A DNA stretch of 13,510 bases from Alphaproteobacteria bacterium (GTDB taxonomy: Bacteria > Pseudomonadota > Alphaproteobacteria > JAAXGF01), in assembly GCA_012267605.1 (NCBI GenBank), contig JAAXGF010000162.1:1-13510 (forward strand), given 5' to 3'. The translations under genes and the position numbers were made by a program. The notes beneath the pieces are model-generated. The model did no database searches, was not told the origin of the DNA, and was given only the letters and a program-made list of their open reading frames with translations. How positions within the stretch are numbered: the first letter of the stretch is position 1; each line of letters begins with the position of its first letter. Shown one piece after another: positions 6,826 through 13,510 of this stretch.

Positions 6826-6981
6826 ATGTGGGACGACAGAAAACTGACAATAATCAGTATTGTAGTCGGAACTTTCGTTATATTTTTTTTCGGATATATT
6901 TTTGGTGTGTTGCCCTACGAGCACGTTCTTCGTGAACTAGAATGCTCTAATACATACGATCCGCCACAAACAGGGTGTTGA
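6826..6981 (+). CDS. Small single-pass membrane protein (51 aa)
   Basis: ATG 6826 to TGA 6979-6981. A short charged N-terminus (MWDDRK) leads into one strongly hydrophobic helix at about 7-29 (IISIVVGTFVIFFFGYIFG), then a polar tail with Cys40 and Cys51. The profile fits a single-pass inner-membrane microprotein. The ribosome binding site is weak (GGAG at 6810-6813, twelve bases away). It lies alone in the AT-rich gap between carbonic anhydrase and the 470-residue protein, divergent from the former. AT-rich DNA tends to encode hydrophobic runs by chance, so this remains tentative. No family recognised. Confidence 0.4.
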   Translation: MWDDRKLTIISIVVGTFVIFFFGYIFGVLPYEHVLRELECSNTYDPPQTGC

Positions 6982-7231
6982 ACCGCAAAGAACAAAACCA
7001 TTACTTGCCAGTTTACGTCGGTTGACCGACGAACCGTAGATTCTGGTTGCGCCGAGAAATGCGCTCAACATTGCGAATTGAACTGAGCGAAATATAGCCG
7101 GTCATCTTTAGCGCGTTTACCGTAAATCAACCCATTTTTGGAATAATTCTGAATGATGCGTCCGCCCCGAACCCTGGGGTGGCGCGATCGGAGTCGCTCC
7201 TCAAGCGACACTGCGAAAGGTGACGACAACG
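6982..7231. other. Intergenic stretch without a gene
   Basis: No coding frame with a credible start is visible between the 51-residue ORF and the next gene. The region is AT-rich and must hold the promoter for the 470-residue protein, but I could not assign a convincing -35/-10 pair. The ribosome binding site of that gene is at 7216-7223. Confidence 0.4.
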
Positions 7232-8644
7232 ATGGCAAACGAAATTCCGACGACGATCCAGAAGGCCCTGGACATCAATTTGGATCCCCATTCCTACGGG
7301 ACCATAGCGGAAATCGGCGCCGGGCAGGAAATTGCTCGCTGGCTATTTCAAGCGGGTGGCGCTGCCGGCACCATCGCGAAAACGATTTCCGCCTACGACA
7401 TGAAATTCAGCGATGCCATTTATGGCGTCGAGGAAGGCGGGCGCTACGTCAGCCAGTCGCGACTGAAAAAGATGCTGTCCAAGGAGTATGACCTGGTGGT
7501 TGGCCGCGTCGCTGAAACCCGTCCCGAGGGAACGCGGTTTTTCGCCATCGCCGATACTGTCGCCGCCCAAGGGTACAAAGGTAAGCGGGAATGCCACGGC
7601 TGGATGGGCATCCGACTGCAGCTTGAGGCGGGCGCGCCGACCAGCGACATCATTGTACACGTCCGTATGCTGGATCGCACCAATCGGGAACAGCAGATTG
7701 CCTTGGGCAAAGTGGGTGTCAATCTAATTTACGCCGCATACTTCTATTTCGACGATCCGGTGCGAATGGTCGAATCCCTCGTCGACAATGTCGGCAGCGA
7801 CCGCATCGAGGTCGATATGATCGAGGTCAGCGGCGGATACCTGGATAATTACGATAATCGGCTGCTCGCGCTCCAGCTGGTCAAGTCTGGACTGACCGAC
7901 GCCGTGATGTTCGCGCCCGACGGGGTTGTCCTGAACGCGGCAGACGTCCTTTACAAGAAGGATGTCTTGGTATTGCGAGGCAGCTTTCGGCCGGTAACCT
8001 ATGTAAACCTTGACATGGCAAAATGCAGCCGAGCCCAATTTGCCAAGGCTGACGGCGTGGATCCCGAAAAGACGTTTTTCTTGACGGAAATTACCATGTC
8101 CAATCTGAAGGGCGGGGGAAAAATCGAGACGCATGATTTTCTGTCACGCGTCGACGTCCTTTCCGAGCTCGGCTTCAATGTCATGATCTCGAATTTTGCC
8201 CATTATCCTGATCTAGGAAAATACTTTAGCCGATACACGAAACGTGCCATCGGTCTGGTGCTCGGTATCGAAAACATATTCGAGATATTTGCGGAAGATG
8301 AATACGCGGATCTCGAAGGCGGGATGATGGAAGCCTTTGGTAGGCTGTTTACCGAAAAAGCGCGGCTCTATGTTTATCCGAAACTCTCGGAGGAAGGCGC
8401 GCTGATCTCCGCGGACGAACTTCAAGTGTGGCCACACCTACAGCACCTGTATCGCCATTTTCTCGACAACAAATTCATCGAACCGATCGAGGGGTGCGAC
8501 CCGAGCCTGTTGAACATCCGTTCTCAAGTGATCATGGAGCAGCTGAAGAAGGGCGACGATCGTTGGCGCGAGGGCGTATCCGACGAAGTTTACGCGATCA
8601 TTACCAAGCGGAACCTATTCGGGGTCAACGGCGCCCAGGCCTGA
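7232..8644 (+). CDS. Conserved cytosolic protein of uncertain function
   Basis: 470 residues from ATG 7232, which has AAAGGTGA (7216-7223) eight bases upstream; a GTG at 7220 would add four residues. No signal peptide or membrane segment is visible. The sequence belongs to a widespread bacterial family with the hallmarks NLDPHSYGTIAEIGAGQE, TIAKTISAYDMKFSDAIYG, ECHGWMGIRLQ, HVRMLDRTNREQQ and GVNLIYAAY. From memory, relatives carry mixed and doubtful database names, including TonB-dependent receptor and nicotinate-nucleotide adenylyltransferase. Neither fits: there is no beta-barrel or TonB box, and no HxGH or ISSTxxR nucleotidyltransferase motif. The C-terminal third (FLSRVDVLSELGFNVMISNFAHY, LEGGMMEAFGRLF) is also well conserved in type. 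It stands alone, convergent with the cyclase operon. Function unknown. Confidence 0.85.
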   Translation: MANEIPTTIQKALDINLDPHSYGTIAEIGAGQEIARWLFQAGGAAGTIAKTISAYDMKFSDAIYGVEEGGRYVSQSRLKKMLSKEYDLVVGRVAETRPEGTRFFAIADTVAAQGYKGKRECHGWMGIRLQLEAGAPTSDIIVHVRMLDRTNREQQIALGKVGVNLIYAAYFYFDDPVRMVESLVDNVGSDRIEVDMIEVSGGYLDNYDNRLLALQLVKSGLTDAVMFAPDGVVLNAADVLYKKDVLVLRGSFRPVTYVNLDMAKCSRAQFAKADGVDPEKTFFLTEITMSNLKGGGKIETHDFLSRVDVLSELGFNVMISNFAHYPDLGKYFSRYTKRAIGLVLGIENIFEIFAEDEYADLEGGMMEAFGRLFTEKARLYVYPKLSEEGALISADELQVWPHLQHLYRHFLDNKFIEPIEGCDPSLLNIRSQVIMEQLKKGDDRWREGVSDEVYAIITKRNLFGVNGAQA

Positions 8645-8686
8645 GCCGGGCAAGCCGCGCCGTCCATCTCAATATTATTGAAACAC

Positions 8687-8708
8687 CGGGCGTTATGAAA
8701 ATCGCCCG
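8687..8708. terminator. Possible bidirectional hairpin between convergent genes
   Basis: CGGGCG (8687-8692) pairs perfectly with CGCCCG (8703-8708) across a 10-base loop. It lies between the stop of the 470-residue protein (8644) and the stop of the cyclase on the other strand (8716). No clear T-run follows, so termination is only suggested by position. Confidence 0.3.
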
Positions 8709-8715
8709 CCAAAGT

Positions 8716-10764
8716 CTACTTTGTGGTCATATTCCACACTCCATCCCAATTTTTTACGATGGCACGTGCGTGTAAATTGCCGGCGCGTTCTGCCATCACC
8801 CGCGAGGGACCGTCATGGTCCGCTAGCGATAACCAATTCTCCTGAGCAACGTCGAATCGGCCCCCACGGTATAGGGTGAGCGCATGCCCGTAGCGGGTGA
8901 CAAGTTTCCTTTGGTCCTCGGACTCGTCACCGCGAATAGCTAGGGCTTCATAAATTTCCAGGGGTTCCTCACGGCCCTTGACCCTAACCTTGTCGAGTTC
9001 GCGCAGAAAAACTCTGTCGGCCACGGCCTCGGCGGTTGTCGTTCCGATAATGACGGTGCAATCGTATACCCCCGGCAACCCCTCAATACGCGAGGCGATA
9101 TTCACCGTTTCTCCCACGGCGGTATAGTTGAAACGGTTTTGAGAACCCACGTTGCCGACCACGGCGTTGCCCGAATAGATGCCTATCTTCACACCAAAAC
9201 CGGGCTGGCCCAGGCACGCTGCCTCTCGCCTTACCGATTCAATACGCCGTTTGATCGCCAGGGCGGTCCGCACCGCGTGGTACGCGTGTTCGGGGTCCGC
9301 GCTGGGCGCGCCCCAAATCGCCATCACCGCGTCGCCAATAAACTTGTCCACGTAGCCGTGGGTGGCATCGATCTCCTCGACAATTGCTGCCAAGTATTCG
9401 TTGGTCAAATGAATCAACTCTTCGGCTGTCATCTTGGTCGAAAGCGCGGTGAACCCCGACAAATCGGCGAACATCACACTGACCGGTTGATCCGTTCCGC
9501 CAAGCCGCAGGGATTCGCGGCTTTCCATAAGCTGTTCGACGATTGCGGGGGCGAGATAGCGCCCGAACGCATGTTGTATTCGACGACGCCGGCGGTCCTC
9601 AAGAAAGTAACGTGCGAGGTATGCTGCGACGAGCGCGCTGGCGAGGGAGAGGATGGCCGGCGACGCTGGGTACCAGTACAGCCACTGGAGGAAGACGACC
9701 TCAGTGATCCACAACGTGGCCCCGGCCAAAAATACTGCCGAGGCGGCGATCCATGGCGCAACCATCAGGCCGGTGGCGGCGGCCGTCACAGCGGCGATTG
9801 CGGCGATGGTGGGCCCCACCCAACCTGGCGGCTCAAAAATCAGTCGGTCGCGAGCGACGGCTTCCGCTGCCGCCGCGTGCAAATACACGCCGGGCACGGT
9901 ACGCATGCCTGGGCTCGAAACGGGAAGCAGGTCCAATACGCAATCGGTTCCGCCGACGTTTCTCGCAGTTTTATTGGGCGAAAGAAAACGGCCGGGTGAC
10001 AGCTTGCGATCCTCTTCCGGAAGTACCGATCCGACGAAGACCATGCGATCGGCGAAGGCGGCAGACAACGCGCCGGGTACCGAACGGGCGCAGCGCAGTA
10101 CGTCGATGAGCGCGTAGCCCGGGATGTCCTCGAGATGCGCGCGCGGTGCCAGCAACACCTCTTCGTCCATGTCTAGGCCGGTCCGACCAAGGGTTGAGGC
10201 CGCTAGAGTTGCAACGACATCGCCACGACGGGTCACGAATTGGTTGGCGATGCGCCGATACACGCGGTCGTCGTCAGCGTCGATTTCTAGTAGTCCCAGG
10301 CTATCCGAGCTATTGCGCAACGCGCCGAGCACTGGGGGCGCCGGAAGCGTCGCCGCTGAACGGCCGACAACGATTCGATCCCTGTGCCGTGCGAGGGTCC
10401 GTAGGAATGTCGAATCGTGCCCGGGGAAACGGCGATTGGCACTGTACGAGAATAACAGATCGAAGGCCACGACATCGGCACCGCCATCAATTACCGCGTC
10501 CAAAACTTCGGCCCAAACGGGACCGAACATCGCCCGGGGTAGGTCGGCCAGTTCCGGTTCGCTCAGGCTACGGGGATCGATCCCGATGATAGCGACAGAT
10601 CCGGCGCCTTCAGTCGGCGGCCAAAGGCTAGCGCGGGCGGCCAGTGCCAAATCGTAAAGCAATCCATCAAGCGGCGTTTTACCGCCGCTCAATCCCGTGC
10701 CGACGGCGGCGATTAGGCCGCTCAAAAAAATCGTTAGAACCGCAATCCGACGTTTGTGCGGCAT
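8716..10764 (-). CDS. CHASE2-domain class III adenylate cyclase
   Basis: 682 residues. An N-terminal helix (about 7-25) precedes an extracytoplasmic CHASE2 sensor at about 28-310 (PLDGLLYDLALAAR, IIGIDPRSL, FDLLFSYS, VFVGSV, VPGVYLHAAA). Three membrane helices follow at about 317-388 and the cyclase domain at about 425-605. Metal-binding Asp434 (FADLSGFT) and Asp478 (KFIGDAVMAIWG), substrate Lys474, and transition-state Asn555 and Arg559 (VNIASR) are all present. The purine-selecting position is Thr548 (NYTAVGE) rather than Asp, the Lys/Thr pair typical of class IIIb cyclases. The site therefore looks active, making cAMP from ATP. A TPR-like tail ends WDGVWNMTTK. The start is 21 bases after the stop of the FecR-like gene without its own clear ribosome binding site, so translation is probably coupled. 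The sensed signal is unknown. Confidence 0.92.
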   Translation of the reverse strand: MPHKRRIAVLTIFLSGLIAAVGTGLSGGKTPLDGLLYDLALAARASLWPPTEGAGSVAIIGIDPRSLSEPELADLPRAMFGPVWAEVLDAVIDGGADVVAFDLLFSYSANRRFPGHDSTFLRTLARHRDRIVVGRSAATLPAPPVLGALRNSSDSLGLLEIDADDDRVYRRIANQFVTRRGDVVATLAASTLGRTGLDMDEEVLLAPRAHLEDIPGYALIDVLRCARSVPGALSAAFADRMVFVGSVLPEEDRKLSPGRFLSPNKTARNVGGTDCVLDLLPVSSPGMRTVPGVYLHAAAAEAVARDRLIFEPPGWVGPTIAAIAAVTAAATGLMVAPWIAASAVFLAGATLWITEVVFLQWLYWYPASPAILSLASALVAAYLARYFLEDRRRRRIQHAFGRYLAPAIVEQLMESRESLRLGGTDQPVSVMFADLSGFTALSTKMTAEELIHLTNEYLAAIVEEIDATHGYVDKFIGDAVMAIWGAPSADPEHAYHAVRTALAIKRRIESVRREAACLGQPGFGVKIGIYSGNAVVGNVGSQNRFNYTAVGETVNIASRIEGLPGVYDCTVIIGTTTAEAVADRVFLRELDKVRVKGREEPLEIYEALAIRGDESEDQRKLVTRYGHALTLYRGGRFDVAQENWLSLADHDGPSRVMAERAGNLHARAIVKNWDGVWNMTTK

Positions 10765-10785
10765 TACGCGGAACCGCGGCGGCGA

Positions 10786-11430
10786 CTAATCGACACGCAC
10801 CAACGTCACCGGCCGTCGCCCCTTCTTGTCCACAACGTCGAAGGCGATGGTGCGCGATCCGCCATCAGATACGAAATCCAATCGGTAATCCGTTCCGGGG
10901 GACAGGGGTGCTTGAGCCGCAGGCCAGGTAAACGCATACCCTTTCAGGGGGAGCTCGGCGATCGTTTCATCACCATGACTGACGCGCACCCGAGAATAGC
11001 TCTCGCGTTTCTCGCCCACGAGGACAAATTTGGGTACCGTTGCCAATTTCAACTTGGCCGACGCTGAGCGCATCACCACGCCACCGATCTCATCGCCTTC
11101 ATCGAGCACCACTGTCTTGGGACATTTTTCGACTTGTTCGCTGACCACCTCGCCCTTGCGGAGCATGTATCGCTCATCGCTAAAGCTCAGGTGCCCCCCT
11201 TTGAGAACGACGGTCGCGCACGTCTGATAGTGAAGAAACGTCAGCTCGGTATCGTTGTTTAGAGTCACTTCGTCTCCGGTCGCGAACTCACTAAATGCTT
11301 CAAGGGGACGATCGCTTCCACCCTGAATATCGTAGATTAGAGCCACCGGATTTCCAGCCAAACAAGGATGGCCGAAGGCCAGGACAACAACAAAGGAGAA
11401 CACCCCAAAACCAACCCTAGTACGGTTCAT
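10786..11430 (-). CDS. Exported FecR-like protein
   Basis: 214 residues from ATG 11430, preceded by GTAGG four bases away; the frame is open to 11499 but only Met at 11430 gives a signal peptide. Residues 1-26 are that signal (VGFGVFSFVVVLAFG, cleavage near CLAG). Residues about 28-110 resemble the beta-rich FecR-like domain (LEAFSEFATGDEVTLNND, ELTFLHYQTCATVVLKGG). The C-terminal half is beta-rich and unrecognised, possibly an Ig-like fold (PLSPGTDYRLDFV). Cys71 and Cys103 could pair. It is the first gene of a unit with the CHASE2 cyclase, so it is likely a periplasmic accessory to that sensor. FecR-type partners of CHASE2 cyclases are common in bacteria; the ligand is not known. Confidence 0.7.
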   Translation of the reverse strand: MNRTRVGFGVFSFVVVLAFGHPCLAGNPVALIYDIQGGSDRPLEAFSEFATGDEVTLNNDTELTFLHYQTCATVVLKGGHLSFSDERYMLRKGEVVSEQVEKCPKTVVLDEGDEIGGVVMRSASAKLKLATVPKFVLVGEKRESYSRVRVSHGDETIAELPLKGYAFTWPAAQAPLSPGTDYRLDFVSDGGSRTIAFDVVDKKGRRPVTLVRVD

Positions 11431-11587
11431 GCAACCTACGCCCCCTTTCGAACATTTGCCGCGCACGGGCACAACGCTAGGCTCCGCGTGCCTAGGCACG
11501 GCCGCGATTGCGCGAGAAAAAACATAAACACCCTAGATTGGCCGCCCGTCAACATTGCCCTAACACCTTGAACAGCAAGGATTTACG

Positions 11588-11616
11588 TTGTCAACAGCGA
11601 CCGCGACGGGTAAAAT
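11588..11616 (+). promoter_or_regulatory. Sigma70-type promoter of the caspase gene
   Basis: TTGTCA (11588-11593), a 17-base spacer and TAAAAT (11611-11616) match the -35/-10 consensus at five of six bases each with ideal spacing. Transcription would begin near 11623, about 35 bases before the TTG start and 20 bases before the ribosome binding site GGCGGGA (11643-11649). No comparable promoter was recognised for the divergent FecR-like gene in the rest of 11431-11657. Confidence 0.6.
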
Positions 11617-11657
11617 TAGAATACAGAAAAATGGCACAATAGCGGCGGGATTCGTAC

Positions 11658-12767
11658 TTGCACTTTATGTTTACCATACGGCTCCTCATCGGAGCCATGC
11701 TGGCCACGGCCATGGCCTTCTCCGCGAATGCGCAAGAGGATGAAGCGCTTGACCTCGGCAACTTTCATGCGCTGGTTATCGGCAACAACGAGTACCAGCA
11801 CTTGGACCGGTTGGAGACAGCGGTCAGCGACGCGGCGGCGACGGCGGAGCTGCTCAAGATAAAATATGGCTATCGCGTAAAATTGATTTTGAACGCCACT
11901 CGATCGCAGACCCTTTATGAAATAAACCGATTGCGTGGCGAATTGGAACCGACCGATCGGCTTCTCATCTATTATACGGGTCACGGCACCCTCGATCGCG
12001 AAACCAACACTGGATATTGGCTTCCGGTCGATGCCGAGGAGGAAAACGACGTTAATTGGATCGCCATCAGCGCCGTGTCCCGCCATCTCAAGGCGATGGC
12101 GGCGGCGCATGTTATGGTAGTTTCCGATTCTTGCTACTCCGGTACTCTGGTGCGTAGCGCACAAGCGCAAATTCCCACTGGTAAGGAACGCATGGCGTAC
12201 TTGCGCCGCATGGCTTCGAAACGCGCGCGAACGGCGCTCGTATCCGGCGGTTTGGAGCCGGTCGCAGATGCCGGTAGCGGTGGCCATTCGGTTTTCGCGT
12301 CGGCGTTCCTTTCGGTTTTGCGCGACAACGACACCATTCTCGACGGTCAGGAATTGTTTCGCAAGGTACGCGAGGCCGTGGTTCTCGACGCCGACCAGAC
12401 ACCACAGTATTCCAACATTCGCAGAGCCGGGCACGAAGGTGGCGATTTTCTCTTCGTGCCGGCAGGCATTTCGATTGTCGCCGCGAGAACCGATGGCGGC
12501 GAATCGGTGGAGCAGGTCGGTGTCGACCAAGCGCAAATTGAACTGACCTATTGGGCCTCGATCAAGGACAGCGACAACGTCGAAGATTACGAGTCGTTTT
12601 TGAAGTCCTTCCCGGAGGGGAATTTTTCGGAACTGGCCCGTAATCGCCTCAAGCGATACGCGGCGTTGACTCCCGACGCGGTGGCCCCAACACCACCGGC
12701 CACGTCACTTCCCTCTTCGACGCCGTCGAAGGCGATAGAAGTCGAGCCGATGGATTCGGTGTTTTAG
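11658..12767 (+). CDS. Exported caspase-like (C14) peptidase, N-terminal part of a broken caspase-SH3-SUMF1 gene
   Basis: 369 residues up to a TAG. The signal peptide spans about 1-26 (LLIGAMLATAMAFSANAQ). The caspase p20-type core spans about 34-265 (FHALVIGNNEY, RLLIYYTGHGTLDRET, VVSDSCYSGTL). It carries the catalytic dyad His109 and Cys159, so the protease part looks intact. Residues about 292-336 form a conserved helical motif of such proteins (TYWASIKDS, YESFLKSFPEGNFSELARNRL), then a Pro/Ser/Thr linker ending VEPMDSVF. TTG 11658 has GGCGGGA eight bases upstream; ATG 11667 is the alternative but is too far from it. The frame continues after the stop straight into an SH3 domain and a SUMF1 domain, so the intact gene was longer. 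Bacterial C14 proteins of this type are usually called metacaspase-like; substrate unknown. Confidence 0.85.
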   Translation: MHFMFTIRLLIGAMLATAMAFSANAQEDEALDLGNFHALVIGNNEYQHLDRLETAVSDAAATAELLKIKYGYRVKLILNATRSQTLYEINRLRGELEPTDRLLIYYTGHGTLDRETNTGYWLPVDAEEENDVNWIAISAVSRHLKAMAAAHVMVVSDSCYSGTLVRSAQAQIPTGKERMAYLRRMASKRARTALVSGGLEPVADAGSGGHSVFASAFLSVLRDNDTILDGQELFRKVREAVVLDADQTPQYSNIRRAGHEGGDFLFVPAGISIVAARTDGGESVEQVGVDQAQIELTYWASIKDSDNVEDYESFLKSFPEGNFSELARNRLKRYAALTPDAVAPTPPATSLPSSTPSKAIEVEPMDSVF

Positions 12768-13510
12768 GCGACCGTTAATGCGAATGTTCGCGAGGCGCCC
12801 GCGACCGACGCTGGGAAAGTCAGCACCCTCCCCAGAGGTAGCCAGGTGGAGGTCACGGGTAAAGCCGCTGATTGGTACCGGGTCGCTGTCAACGGAAAAA
12901 TGTTGGGCTACGTATTCGGCAGTTTGCTTTCACCCGATGAACCTCCCGACGCGAGCGTGACACGGGGTGTACCGGCGGTACCCCGAATTGGTACTCCGGG
13001 AGAGGTTGCACCGGGAAAGGTGGCCCGCGATTGCGACGTTTGCCCAGAAGTGGTGATCCTGCCGAGGGGCGCCTATTTCATGGGTTCCGCTGAAGGAGAC
13101 TCCGACGAGCGACCGGTTCACCAAATTGCAGTCGGCCGCACCTTTGCCATCGGCAAATACGAAGTGACCTTTGACCAATGGCAGGCGTGCGTCGACGGTG
13201 GCAGCTGCCAGCATCAACCTTACGACGAGGGTTGGGGTCGTGGCGCCCGCCCAGTGATCAACGTCAATTGGCATGATGCGCGGGCCTATACCAAGTGGCT
13301 GTCGAAGAAGACAGGCCGGCGTTGTCGCCTGCCGACTGAAGCCGAATGGTAGTACGCGGCGCGCGCGGGCACCACGAACTTGCGATCAATGGGTCAAAAT
13401 TTCCGCCGTGCCTGCCTGTTCGGCAATGTCGCAGATCGGGAAATGAGTCGGAGTTATTCCGGTCGCAGTACCCACGATTGTACCGACAAAGTAACTGCCC
13501 AGGTGCCTCA
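12768..13510 (+). pseudogene. SH3 and SUMF1 domains of the caspase gene, split by in-frame TAG codons and cut by an IS
   Basis: In the same frame as the caspase, directly after its TAG (12765-12767), come an SH3b domain (NANVREAPATDAGKVSTL, WYRVAVNGKMLGYVFGSLL) and a formylglycine-generating-enzyme-like SUMF1 domain. The latter starts at CDVCPEVVILPRGAYFMGS and includes HQIAVGRTFAIGKYEVT and CRLPTEAEW. There a second TAG (13350-13352) replaces the usual Glu of the motif EAEWEYAARAGT, and YAARAGT follows in frame. The frame then stays open (ACLFGNVADRE, HDC) until the IS tip at 13490, before the C-terminal half of the fold. A re-initiated product from GTG 12846 is possible but would be a partial domain. 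The region is best read as a decayed gene tail. Confidence 0.75.
13490..13510 (+). repeat. Right copy of 21-bp terminal inverted repeat, probable IS tip
   Basis: Exact inverted copy of positions 1-21, with GTAAC at the inner edge. It interrupts the SUMF1 domain just after the conserved HDCTD stretch, about where relatives continue towards a TAPVGS motif. The eight bases before it (CCGACAAA) do not match those next to the left copy (GACGAACG or TGACGAAC), so the two IS copies were not left by one insertion event into one site. Confidence 0.6.

Noticed and set aside
9139..9999. Long open frame on the plus strand opposite the adenylate cyclase
   Set aside because: It is antisense to conserved cyclase motifs, with Arg/His/Gly-rich low-quality composition and no ribosome binding site.
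11616..12536. Long open frame on the minus strand opposite the caspase
   Set aside because: It lies antisense to a gene with clear caspase motifs, its translation shows no recognisable family, and it is explained by the GC-rich codon pattern of the real gene.
12765..13352. TAG recoded as an amino acid in this organism
   Set aside because: At least six other genes in the window end naturally in TAG at family-typical C-termini, so general recoding is not supported.
1..13510. CRISPR array, tRNA or rRNA genes
   Set aside because: No regularly spaced direct repeats and no tRNA- or rRNA-like sequence were seen on either strand.

Overview
The window looks like a 13.5 kb piece of an alphaproteobacterial chromosome, possibly an uncultured Rhodospirillales-type lineage. 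This rests on gene content: envelope Sel1 lipoprotein, caspase-SH3-SUMF1 protein, FecR-like plus CHASE2-cyclase pair, DASS transporter. The taxonomic call is inference. Six of the nine intact main genes end in TAG, three in TGA and none in TAA. The two ends carry the same 21 bp in inverted orientation. This looks like an insertion-sequence tip facing inward from each side, so the window is probably a chromosomal segment lying between two copies of one IS.

Layout, left to right. An IS tip and a possible gene stump, then two adjacent TGCA-centred palindromes, then a Sel1-repeat lipoprotein (+). A minus-strand pair follows (3018 to 1182). Both proteins start with an apparent export signal and the same winged-helix-like domain, followed by different C-terminal domains: a cyclophilin-like beta domain in one, a CinA/PncC-type NMN amidase domain in the other. 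Divergent from them is a DASS-type anion transporter (+), preceded by a 27-codon ORF that overlaps its TTG start. A membrane-anchored truncated haemoglobin (-) and an exported alpha-carbonic anhydrase (-) come next, then an AT-rich stretch with a 51-residue predicted membrane protein (+). A conserved 470-residue protein of uncertain function (+) faces a FecR-like plus CHASE2-adenylate cyclase operon (-). The last locus (+) is a caspase-SH3-SUMF1 gene broken by two in-frame TAG codons and by the right IS tip.

Functionally, almost everything is predicted to act in the envelope or at the membrane: lipoprotein, exported enzymes, exported winged-helix proteins, transporter, membrane haemoglobin, membrane cyclase, exported caspase. 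The most unusual element is the paralogous exported HTH-effector pair, one member of which also has a strong internal ribosome binding site that could produce its C-terminal domain alone. A second theme is CO2/bicarbonate: an exported carbonic anhydrase and a class IIIb-type cyclase with the Lys/Thr substrate pair, linked here only by inference.
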